The notes under the pieces: model-generated | Database searches by the model: none | Told to the model about the DNA's origin: nothing | The model's input: the letters and a program-made list of their open reading frames with translations, nothing else | Shown here: one piece after another, positions 34,468-46,600 of the stretch | How the letters are laid out: each line of letters opens with the position of its first letter | Numbering within the stretch: the stretch's first letter is position 1 | Origin: Leptasterias polaris | Taxonomy: Eukaryota; Echinodermata; Asteroidea; Forcipulatida; Asteriidae | DNA length: 64,000 bases | Reading direction: 5' to 3' | NCBI GenBank assembly: GCA_037783415.1 | Contig: JAZGTN010000228.1 | Location: forward strand, 124,001 to 188,000 | Made by a program: the position numbers and the translations under genes

Positions 34468-36163
34468 CGTTCAGAGTGTTTGTTATACACACTCCCGCAG
34501 CAGCAAGTCACTTCGACACGTTGTGTCTTGCCCTTCAAATCAAATCTTCCCACAAAGCTCTGCTGGCTAGGCGTAGTTGCAATCAATTTACACTGAGGAA
34601 GCAGAGTGTCTCGCCCAACTGCACTTGACAGGTATTGCATCCCTCATGGAGCACAAAATGCAATCAAATGAACAAGTAAAGAGTACACGGTAACCACATC
34701 ATTTAATCAAAGGTCAAACTGAGTTTTGTGTTGCTTCCATTTTCAAACAGATTGAGTTCTTCTGAAAATGGAGAAACGAAATTGCAAGTCTTTCAAGTGC
34801 AATGTTTGTCAATTAAAAAGGAGCACTGCATTTGAGCTTTTGCATGGGCGACTTAAACAGTTTTTTTTTGAATGAACAGATAGAAATACCAGGTCACCAA
34901 AGACTTGCGTCAAAAACTAACATGGGATAGTAAAGACACTATACAACTAGTTCAACTTGTGTATAATAATCCGTGACCTTTGGAGCAACGCCTGATTACT
35001 CTCGCCACATCGGAAGGCACTTTTAATTTTAGAACAATTAAGTCTGTTTGGGGGTGATCCCAAGGTAACTCCCATGCTAGACAAATTTGGTAGTAGTCTG
35101 ATGATAGAACGAGTACATTATGTTGACTGCAGAACAAGCTTTGTGTACAAAAAGCATTGGCGAAAATCTGTGCACTAGTTTCAATGGGTGTAGTGTGTAC
35201 AGTGTCTGAGTTTTTGTGATGACATGTCAATGGGGACTACCGCCGGCAAACTTCAAAACATTTTAAAGGGGAGGTTATAATAGAGGATTACATGGAGTAT
35301 GACCGGATTTGAACAAATGGTTCTTATGTTTTTGATAAAAGCAAAATAATATTGCCGACCGCGAGCGCCTCCTCGTTTGACACGATTTTTTTAAAGACTA
35401 CTAATTCCCGCTCGTGATTATTGTTTTTGTGTCTGTAAAAGAAAATCCATCTTCACAACCTTCAATTTTTACCGTTGAATATAATACTTTATGGGGTATT
35501 TTTGTTTTCGCAATAATCCAACATGTGAGACTGATGGACAGGCTGATCTTGTGGTCGCCCTCATTTGGGTGCAAATGACTGAAATTGAACAATTACAAAA
35601 ATTATGTCGTTTTCGATGATTGATTTGTTGGTTATTTTGAATGTGAAAAATGCATCTTGTAAGAGTAAGGTATAAAGAAATAGTTATAACTTGTATTTAT
35701 AACTTTGTGCAGACTTTTATAGCTGATAGAACAAAATTAATAACAAATACAACATAACCATTATTCTGCCTTGCCACGGCAACAGCCAAATTAATATTGT
35801 TAGATGGTTTTGCCATTTTGAATTTATTTGGCACTTTCAGAAAAGGTAGGTGGTTCTTAGAGGTTGCATTGAATGTATAAAGATAATCAACAGTAAGGTT
35901 ACACCATTTATTTGTAATAGTGGTGTTTGGAGGTTTTTTATTTGTATTTATTGTTTTAGTTTGGAGCAAAGGGACATCAGATTGAACAATGTTAAAACAT
36001 AAATAAATAAATCAAATCAAATCAAGACCTTGGCCATCTTTTTTCTTTATATAGTTGCTTACTCTTAAGCACATTTTTGTTTAACATTCAGCATAACAAG
36101 TTTTATAAAGGTAACTTTTAAAGGAGTTACTCCATCAAGATCATGGCGCACAAATATAAAAAC

Positions 36164-36370
36164 TTAACATAGATAGAGATATGTCTTAAGATTTTTACGG
36201 AGGATTTCTTCCAAATCGTTGGTCCTGCATGCTACACTGAATGCTTTTTGACCCGGAACGTTGTTTGCACGGTGAACATTCAAGTGAGTGGTGTCAAGTG
36301 TGAACCGAACAAAACGTGGGTTGGTGTATAGTGTCTGAAAGTATAATTGAAATGTATTTGATAACATTAT
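36164..36370 (-). pseudogene. decayed reading frame shared by all three upstream modules
   Basis: Minus-strand frame contains RFVRFTLDTTHLNVHRANN and GQKAFSVACRTNDLEEIL and ends LKTYLYLC. The ending and length resemble the last segment of LINE ORF2 proteins (compare LKTYLF at 18.27 kb). Homologs at 29280-29480 (minus) and 39360-39500 (plus) share ccgaacaaaacgtggg and the tctgaaagtata block but carry frameshifts. Probably a LINE remnant that predates the duplications. Confidence 0.4.
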
Positions 36371-37799
36371 TTAAAAACACAGGGAGAAAATTTAAAATGA
36401 ATTCGAGCTCTCATTTGTAATTGATGAAGCTCCTCGTGTGATGAGGTAATAGTCCATTCAAGGGCGTGGAACAAACCAAAAGAGCTGCACTCATTTGAAA
36501 TATTTGAGCTCTTTCTAATTGTTATGATAAAGCACCAAATACAAAGCATACCAGAGTCATTACGAGAAAGGACTCAGATGAAACAGTTTTAGTTAAATTG
36601 ATTCTGAACCCCAATTACTCCCAAGATTTTCTTTAAAAAAGCTAATAAGGTGTTTTTAAAATCTTTTATTGGCATTGGTTAAGAGACTACTTGGCTACTT
36701 AAATACAAACAAAAGACTTATTTTGTTTTATATATATACTATTTTCTTTTAAAGCTTTCTTACATTTGTTAAGTTAGCTTCGTTTTAAGACACTGGCTCG
36801 CATATTTCTAGGTAATGACCTAAAAACATGAACATTAAAATGTTTTTAAGTTTGTGTGTGCAATTTTAGCGGTCTGTTAAGGTACTGCCTTTGTGCTGAC
36901 ATTATTAACAGGTTGAAGGTGTTTTATATTTAATTTGGCTGGTAGTGTATTTATTCCTTTCGTGAAAGAACAAAACAGAGAGTTGTGCTATAACAACAAT
37001 AAGCAATAACAGTGCGAAGAGCCAGTTCTCAGTGCGTTGTTATGATCACCACAGGGAAAAATAGCTCGCTGTTATTTCCGTTAATAATTATTTTTAACGA
37101 TGCATAATGTGGTGTTATGATGCAATAATAGTTGCAAAATGTGGCAAATTGTTTTGCTAACCGAAAGGAATGAATAAAAAGACTGTGAAAACTATTGTTT
37201 TCAGTTCACACATTTCTTACCTCTAGCAATATTCTACGGAGAAAAAAAGGCATGCTTTTAAGATTTTAATAACAAATTCAAGAAAAGTAGCTGTAAACTA
37301 CACACATACAAATGAAATCTGAAAATGTGTAGTTAAAAATTAACCTGATATTGATAGCATTATTAGTACTTTAGGGTAGTTACCAAACTGGTTCATACGT
37401 ATCGTTGTCACTACATTGTGTTTTGGGGTTTTGCAAAGTAGTTTTTATGAGGAGTTAACCAGATTGTGTAAAACATTGTAATTTGTTCTCATTAAGAAAT
37501 CAAAAGGGGCATGTATTATGGGACTAATTTACAACTGTGGCGGAAGGATATTTCGAATAATAAATTAAGGCACATGATCACTTCAACCAGCGTGCGGTCT
37601 TTAATAACTCACAAAGAGCTGCCGGGCTGGCTAAGGGGGTTCGTCTGTGTCTCTTCATAAAATATTTGTATGTAAATTTACTATAAATGTCATTAGACCA
37701 GGTCAAACTTAAAAATATTGAGTTACACTGACATGTATTGTGTGTAGTGTCCATCACATTTGTAGTGGGTCTCACAATTCTACAAAATCGTAAAAGGTA

Positions 37800-40690
37800 T
37801 TTATTATTGGAAAAAACAGCGTGCTTTTTATTATTTTGGAGATCATGACAACACAGTGAAGACCGGCTCCTCACACAAATATTGCTTAACCCTATAGTTC
37901 CTGCATCGCCCGAGTTTGCTGAACGATGTTTAGTTTTCAAGACTCTACCCTGCATTGAGGCAACGCGCAGTTTCTGACTGCACATTTGTAAACAAATCAG
38001 GTTTACTCATTAACGGTACAGTCAAAAAGCTCGAAATTTCTCAAGTTCCTGAATGGAAAATAGCCGGATAACACTATTACCAGCATAATTAGCTTGGGGT
38101 GAGTCTTCGACCTGTACAGTAACCCTTAACTTCGAATCCCCTGAGGCCAATTACATAACATAAAATAAAGTGCAACAAAATGAAAAAATAAATGATTTGG
38201 GTAAAACTGTTTTCTTATTGTAGCGACTAAGTTGAACATTTGTTTTGCTTTTTTTTTTTTTCGCTCTGGGGATTCAGTGAACCTTTGTGAGTTTATTGAT
38301 ACCAAGTTAGAAGAGTTTGCGAGCAGCCAAAATTAGTTTACACGCAATTTAAACCGATACAGTCGCTGACTGTATGACCATGTGATGGCGCTTGTATATT
38401 GGAATACTGAAGCGCAGGGGTACATAACTGCAATCGTTGTTCAAATTTTCAAAAGAAACCCAAGGCTAATAATTGTTGACCTATGTACAGCTATCGTTTT
38501 GTTCGTAATATTATTGTCATTGAATAACGGTGTTTCAAGTTAAAAGTTAAAAGTCCTTTGGGAACAATAAGTGGCTCTCATAAGCGGCTACCGGTAATTT
38601 TTATGCCGATTATTTTTCATAATGTTTAAAATAACAAAATAGTTTTTAAAGGATTTTACCTGTCATCAAATGCTCAAACTGAATACCTGCAGAGTAATTA
38701 TTTTTGGATAGTATCAACACAATGAAATACAATATAAATGTTTTTGTGACAAATAAGCGTGATGCTGGTAACAAGCTTCAAAATGTCATAATCATTAGCG
38801 TAATAATTGTTACCGGTCATCTGTGATGGATGGAATTTAAGATTATTTATATAAACGATTACCATTGATGTTACTTGTTTTCCTACAAACACAAGCTTGA
38901 GTGTTTTTCCTCCAATCGCAAGTTACGGTGTATTGCTTTGGGCGGCTGGGCAGTAAGTAATTTGTCCCAGTGCCAAGTTTAAGGGTAGCCATGAAGTCCT
39001 TATCACTGGCGGTCCCTGCCATCTTCGCATAACCAATTACCAAGAATACAAACCCGAACATATTTTTTTTAAGCTTTTGGGGAATAATATAGGTTCAGAA
39101 ATGAAAAGAGCGCCCTCAGTTTGTCAATGATTGATTTCATCTTAGTCCTCTCTCGTATTGACCATAACATTCTTCTTTCATTTGGTGCACCATCATATTA
39201 ATTAGAAAAAGCTCGATGATTTCAAATGAGTGCAGCTCTTTTGGTTTGTTCCACGCCCTTGAAGGGACTTATTACCCCCATCATTCGAGGAGCTCACTTG
39301 ATACCGATGAGAGCGCGGAAAAATTGTATTAGGCCTAGTGCTGTAATTAAATATCTTTAAAATAAACTTTCAGACAGTATACCCTTCCCCACGTTTTCTT
39401 CGGTTCAAACTTGACATCACTCATTTGAAAGTTCCCCGTGCAAACAAAGTTGTTGGTCAAAAAGCATTCATTGTTTCCTTCTTTAAGCCGGGAATATCTT
39501 AGTTTATACCTCTGCATCCTATGCCTACCTCTATCCAATTTAAGTTGTTATATACATGCGCTACGATTTTGATGGAGTAACTCCTCATATATTTTACTTG
39601 TATAATACTAGTCAAGTTCACTGCTATGTAAAACAAAATTTGCAAAGGAAGGAATAGGGAACTATTTGAAACATGTGGTGGCCGAGGTCAACATTGTATA
39701 TATTTTGTTTTTTCTTTAATATCTGATGTTCCTTTGATTAAATTTTTTTTTTACAAAATCCCCAAGCACCACTAATTGAAATAAATTGTGTAACGCTCTC
39801 ACCTGTTGATAATCTTTATACATTCAATACAGCTTCTAAGGACCAATCTACCTCGTTTAACTCCAAATAAAATAAAACTTGCAAAACCAGCTAACAATAT
39901 TAATTAGCTCTTGCCATCTCTACGCATTATTATATTTGTGTTTTCTTTCATTTGTTAGTTTTGGGTTATTGCCTATCAGCTATAACTGCATGCAAAATAA
40001 ATTGTATATTAATGTATACAATTAAATGATTGTAATTAATTGTGCCTTGCTCTTACAGAATTCACTTTTCACATTCCAATTAACCAATAGATCATTCAAC
40101 GCTGATTGTTCCATTTCAGTCATTGTATCCAAGGGGGGGGGGGGGGGAGAGAGACAACAATATTAGTCTGGCCATCAGTGTCAGTGCTCATAGTGGATTA
40201 TTGCCAACAGAAAGTACCGCAGAAAGCGTTGTTAGTCAACGGTATAAGTTGAAGGTTATGAAGATGGATTTTCCTTACATGGATATATGCACGATATGCA
40301 CTATTGGGAATCGCTACTCTTTTTACCGGGTATATTAAACACAAGTGGGACTTGCTGTTTAGAATTACCAGCATCGCATGTTAGATATTAATCAGAGTCT
40401 TTGGTGACCGTAGTTTTCTGTACTTGTTCACTTGATCATATTATGTGATCTACGAGGTAAGCGATACCTGGCAAGTGCGGTTGGGCGAGACACTCTGCTA
40501 CCTCAGTGTAAATTGATTGAAACGGCAGAGCAGAGCTGGCTGGGAAGATTTGATTTGAAGAGCGAGGCACAAAGTGTCGAGGTGACTTACAGCTGCGGGA
40601 GTGTATATCAACAGTCTGAACGATGTCGTGGTTACGATTCGTAGGAGTTATCCTTGCTTTTTTGATGTACGTGCTATGCCGCGGAGAATG
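37800..40690. repeat. right half of the head-to-head palindrome (upstream module, copy 3)
   Basis: Inverted relative to 34.39-37.08 kb, and contiguous with the right arm of the larger inverted duplication. The block tgaagaccggctcctcac...cgcccgagtttgctgaacg at 37858-37927 is the reverse complement of 29.54-29.63 kb. A G15 tract lies at 40133-40147. Confidence 0.8.
40623..40689 (+). CDS. exon 1: signal peptide
   Basis: ATG at 40623; codes [20 protein letters not shown], then GE and one base, before GTAAGT. Phase 1 end joins t to the at of exon 2 to give YVPCYDV. Conserved in two other copies, and conserved sequence upstream supports this as the true start. Confidence 0.75.
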
Positions 40691-43600
40691 TAAGTCATTA
40701 TGTTTAAACTATATATTTTATAACTCAAAATTATCAGTGTTGGGATGAGCTCCCCATTGTGAGCTCATAGAAAAGGAAGCAAAGGGCACGAAGTTAAACG
40801 CGGGATAGGTATTCTTTGCTCTTTCTGGACCATGGAGGATGGCCCATAGGATTACCTACAACGGGAATTCCCTTGCGGTAATAACAAAAATGGACCTACA
40901 AAAACGGTAGGTAAATGACGAGCAAAGTGTGTCAGAAAGGAGGTTCTTTGATCCGGGTTCGGGAAACGCCTTAATCGTTCATATGTTACGGACCCTTACG
41001 TCAGACAATCAACTCACAGATGATGTATACCGGTTGAGCAACAGAGTAACAGAGCAAACATTTGTTTATTTTTGTTGTTATATTTAAAACAAATTATTTA
41101 ATATATATTGTTTTTCTACAAGGGGTTTTGACGGGATGCCGTCACCATATCAATACACTTCCATAACCAATGCCGTCGCAGCAAGTTTGTTTATTACTTT
41201 TTTCAGAAAATGATTGTTTTAATTTTTTTTTTCAAAGAACCTACAAGATTTTGCAAAAACAAAAAAATGCTATTTGTAATCGTCTAAAAACTAAAAAAGG
41301 TACAATTTGTATAATCACTCGTTTTGATTGTCAAGAGGAAAACTCGGGTAGAGTAGCATTTAAGAGCACCTAAAATCAAGCTATGACGTTTCTGATCATC
41401 AGAGTGTGGGTTCAACTCGGATGGGACATTAAGCCGTAGGTTACCTGTACCAGGACTGGTAGTGCATGTAAAATAACCCTGAACATTTATCGTGTATTGT
41501 GGTTAACCCCAGTATTTCTGGTTCAAGCAGCGAGCACTGTACAGTTGTTGTATTCAGGCTTCCTCAATAATACGAGCTACATCAAGGCATCGTTGGTTTT
41601 ATTACCGGATTTTATTTATATTTAAAAAATAATGAACAACTTTCAAAATGATTGAGTCTTTTCCAAGTCCAATTGCGTTGTTCATCACTGTTGATAACTC
41701 AAAACTCCTTTCTTCTTCTTTTGTTTCTTCAAATGCTTCTTGAATATCCTTTCAAGAATTGTTCGTGCTCAAAACACTTATATTGCGTTTAAACTATATA
41801 GTAGTTTGTGATCAATAAAACGAAATAAATAAATAAATAAAAAGTACAGTCCCACCTGCACCTCTTAAAACATTTTAGCCTCTGCATGCAATAAACCGAT
41901 GGAAATTTTCGGTAGTATTTGTACGAAAAATGAAAAACAAAACCAGTTTATTAAAACAAAATGCTCTCTAACAATATAATTATGTTTTCAGTTCTGGTAA
42001 TGAGATAATATTAAAGGTAGGCCTATTATGTGGTTTTCTTTTTCTGTTTCAGTGGACACCAGCTCCTTAACAAATTGGAGTGTTCCCAAACCGCGATTTC
42101 AAATGTTGACATTATACAAACGACGCACACAATTAAGGGACAATCTTAACCTTTTTATTTTATCAACACCCCTTCCTCCAAGCGTGCATTTAGAAGTATA
42201 CTGACAGTTTGCCATAGAAAAGGGCAAACAACAGTTTCCCATACTACTCCAACAGCAGACACAATTTATGGAGGTCGCAAACAATGCAAAATGAAAAATG
42301 AGAAAATCGACAAAATCAAAAGAGGTAATCGGCGAACGAGGAGCCCTAGTGTCTGTAATCAATACATCATGTCACGTAGTCGCAGAAGTGGAACTCGCAA
42401 ATCAGGTTATAATGTACCCTTAAATGAAATTTGATTTACTCATCGAAAGAAGAAAGAAAAAACTAATAATAGTCACCGGGGGTCGTAGGTGAAAAGGAGC
42501 AGCGAGCAGGTTTCAATTCTACTTTGCGAAAAAGGAAGGAACAAACAGTGACCAGTAGACCTTTATAAACACACAGGGTTTTTTTTGCACACGCAGTTGT
42601 GGGACCATGCTGGTTTTGTTGTATGATTTCTTAAAAAACAAATAAAATAGTACATTAGTGGGGACCAAAATTAACAAACAAATACTTTATAGTTAGCCTT
42701 GTTCCTTTTTGTAAAGGTCCCAAGTAACAGTATATGTGACTACCCATATTGTTTCACCGGTTACACAGCTAATTTCTGACCGACAGAATGATGTTTTGAC
42801 ATCCTCAATGTGTTTCCCATAAATCCTAACATTAACTCTACTGTGAATATCACGATGCTGTTTCTCATAATATACTGCCTAGCACGTCTGTTTGCTAAGC
42901 ACACTTGAGTGGGACACCAGTCAAAACGATGTAAACTCAATGGTGCTTTGGCTGGTAACTTGTTTCAGCTTATCAATTTGTTTTCGCAAGTAGTTGTGCT
43001 TATAGGCTTTATGAATACAGGGTTGTCGAATCATAGGGTGTGAAATCATAGAGCAGTCACCGTTTCACCTTATTGTATTTGGCTTGTGCTTTATAATTTT
43101 ATGTCTACCCCTCCACTACTGGATTATATGAAATCAGGTCAAGGGATTCAATATATTTCTGCATTTAACGGGTATGGATTTGTTAACTGAAGCAAAGAAG
43201 CAACGAACACATTGTCATGACTTATATTATACTACTATGTGCAAGTATCTATTCGAAGCTGTCTCCTAAAGTTTTTACGTGTGCGCGATTCTGTTACAAA
43301 TACTTTGTTATTTCAAGGCAAAACACATTTGCTTTTAAAACCGTTTAATTGTTTTCATCCTAAATGAATGTATATATTTATAATAGAACTAAACTGTGTT
43401 TTAATGTAATGTTCAAAGGGTGGTAGCATTTGTGAGATATCGCAAAAAGTCTAGAGTGGTTATATTTACACAGAAAGAATAATCCGTAACTGGAATGCAC
43501 GATCTGAGAAACGTTTCTGCCCGGAACGCTCCTCATAATAAAATGTTTTTCTTTCTCTTAAACCACGTCCTTTGTTGGAACCAGTTATCAAACTGCTATA

Positions 43601-46600
43601 CATTCTCATCAGCTGCAGTGCTTCTCACAATATAAGTTATTTGTATACAGGCAATCATTTAGGGAGTAAACACCAACCTCCCTTTAAACTAAGTTTATGG
43701 CTACAAGAATGTGCCGTATAGTTGAGAAAAAGAAAATGTGTGAAAGTAAACAACACAAAATGTAATAATAATACAAATAAAATCAACACAGAAAACCGAA
43801 GAATGCGGCCGGATTCCAAACCCTTTGGATCTTGACCCGATTATGGGCCAGCATAACCAGGAAATTTGTCAAAATGGGATATTGCCTTAGATTATGCGTC
43901 AGTTAGATTAATGTAATTCTAACGCAACTTTTCAGAGTGAAGTAATCGGTGCTACTAACGGATAGCTCAAACAAAACAAAGGATATCACGGAAGCAGTTA
44001 CATTTAAAGAGGAAGCAAAGATAGACCATAGCCCTTGCATTGGCAGCCATTATGAAAGGCTGTAATTGGCTGAAAGTCATGCGTAGAGCATACACGCGTG
44101 CATGTTTTCTTTGGCTGTCATCAAAGATGGCGATCAATGACGTCATTACTTTTTTTAAGTACAATTTCTGCGGGTATCAACCTGACGCAAAGTCCAAGGC
44201 AATATCTAGTTTGTTGTCAAATTTCCAGGTCAGGCTGACCGATTGGTTTTCCCTGACGTGTTTACAATTTGTGAAATTAGAACGTGACTTTTTTATATAG
44301 TTATCTACAATATAACCTTATTCCATTCTAGGGGCAATAATAATTAATTGATTACCTCTGAGTCATTATAGTAACGATTGATGACGCATGTTTTGTGTGC
44401 ATGTGCACTAACTTGATCTAAACAATAATTATTTTAGATTTAAGTGGGGGATTTGATAAATGGGGTACTTAAATGTTTTGTGATTAGCTACTTATGCGCC
44501 CCACTTAAGTTCAATTCAATTCAATTCAATTCAATTCAATTCAATTCAATTCAATTCAATTCAATTCAATGCAATGCACATTTATTTTTCATGCTGACAA
44601 TGACAATTAAACATACAGTTGAAACAAATAACAATGAGTATAATTATGAAAAGATGGATGCCCCTTAATTCAACAATAAGATTTATAGAAATTTCAAAAA
44701 TAATATCAAGTGTAATTAACATGCTAGCCAACGTGCAGGGAAAAAAGTTAAGCATAATGCTTTTGTACATTTCCCTGTGACAGACAAGGACTTAGACACG
44801 ACAAGGACAAAAATAACAATGACAATGACAATGACATTGAGACCAGACCAGTCAAATTAAAAAATTATCAAAACAAACAGTCTTTGTACAAGTGTGTACT
44901 AGATCTACAAATGCATATTCAAGAGGTGATGTTTCAGTTTGTTAGAGAATGACTTGAGTGAACGAGACTTTTTAATATCCGAGTTGAGGTTATTCCAGAA
45001 TAGGGTACCACGAGATACAATGTTGTTTTTTGAAAACGTTGTTCGGTTAAATTTTGTATACACATCACCTTTTGATACTGCACGAGTTGAATACGTATGG
45101 ACTGATGAACACAGGGTAAACAGATCATTAAATTCGTTAGGCAAAAAGCCACTTTTATATTTCTACATGAATTTACCTAAATTAAGATTGTACAAATCAT
45201 CAAATTTAAGGACCTTCAAGGCTAGAAACAGAGGCGCAGTGTGATCCAAGTATCCAGTTTTACTGATAATTCGAACAGCCTTCTTTTGTAGGAGAGTGAG
45301 TTTTTTACATTGTGTGATTGTTACGTTACCCCAATTAATTATTGCATAGTTTAAATACGACAAGATAAGAGAATTATATAATGTTAAAAGAATACTTGTA
45401 GGTAGAACAAACTTCAGTCTATTCATAACGCCAATGTTTTTAGAAACTTTACCTGCCAAAACATTTACATGCTTGTTCCATGAAAGGTTTTCGTCAATAT
45501 GTATTCCTAGGAATGTGGTATACTTTACTTGGTTAAGAATGGTGCCATTAAAAAGAATATTAGAATGTCGAACGTATTTGTGCTGCTTAGTACAACATAC
45601 TATGTAATTAGTCTTAAGTAAATTAACAGATAACTTATTAGCTAGGACCCAGTTATTTATCTTAACAAGTTCAGTATTTATAGTATTTACAGCAGTGTCC
45701 ACGTTGGTGTGATTATATAATATGTTTGTATCATCTGCGAAAAGGCAGAATGAAAATTTGTCAGATGAATTACATATATCTTTAACATAAATAATAAATA
45801 ACAAGGGCCCCACAACAGATCCCTGGGGGACTCCACAAGTGATTGATTTGTTTATATAATTCGATGAATTATAAGAAACAAATTGTTTCCTACACGTCAA
45901 GTAACTCCTGAACCAGTCCAAGGCAATCCCACGTACACCAATATGTTCCAATTTTCGAATGAGTATATCATGATTTACAGTATCAAAAGCCTTGGACAGG
46001 TCCAGGAAAATACCAATTGAGAATTGTCTGTTTTCAATAGCATTAGTAATTTTATTTAGCATACTTGCAATTGCTAATTCAGTTGAGCGTTGTTCTCTGA
46101 ATCCATATTGTGAGTCTGATAACAAGTTGTACTTATAAATAAAATAAGAAAGGCGGCTATACACAAGTTTCTCGAATACTTTAGACAACACAGGCAATAA
46201 TGAAATGGGTCTGTAGTTACAGATATCGTGTTTGTTACCATTTTTGTAGACAGGTATAACTTTTCCTACTTTCAGTCTGTCGGGGAATATCCCTGTGGTA
46301 AACGACTCATTGAACAAAATTGCCAATGGCTTTGCTAATACATTCTTGGCTTCTTTTATAACAAATGAGCATAAGTCGTCGTAACCTGGAGCTTTCCCGG
46401 AAGAGAGTTTAGAGATAACAATGACAATTTCTGCTTCAGTGATTGGGTCAATAAATAAAGAATGCTGATTCTTATCAAATAGAAACGTATCAAAAGATTG
46501 ATCACATGTGGGGAGTTCTTGTGCCAAGTTATAACCAATATTAATAAAATGGTCATTAAAAGCACTAGCGATGTCATTATCGTCTTTAATACGCACACCA

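Larger units (their letters stand above)
34390..37080. repeat. left half of a head-to-head palindrome (upstream module, copy 2)
   Basis: Matches 37.8-40.69 kb in inverted orientation: signal exon 34.4 with 40.65, 35.5 with 40.25, 36.3 with 39.4, 36.47 with 39.26, and 37.02 with 37.87. It also matches 28.0-29.66 kb in direct orientation. The palindrome centre lies near 37.4 kb with a spacer of about 0.7 kb. Confidence 0.8.

Noticed and set aside
37578..37985. 135-residue minus-strand frame
   Set aside because: It crosses the edge of the palindrome and is partly the reverse of duplicated upstream sequence; not conserved as a frame.
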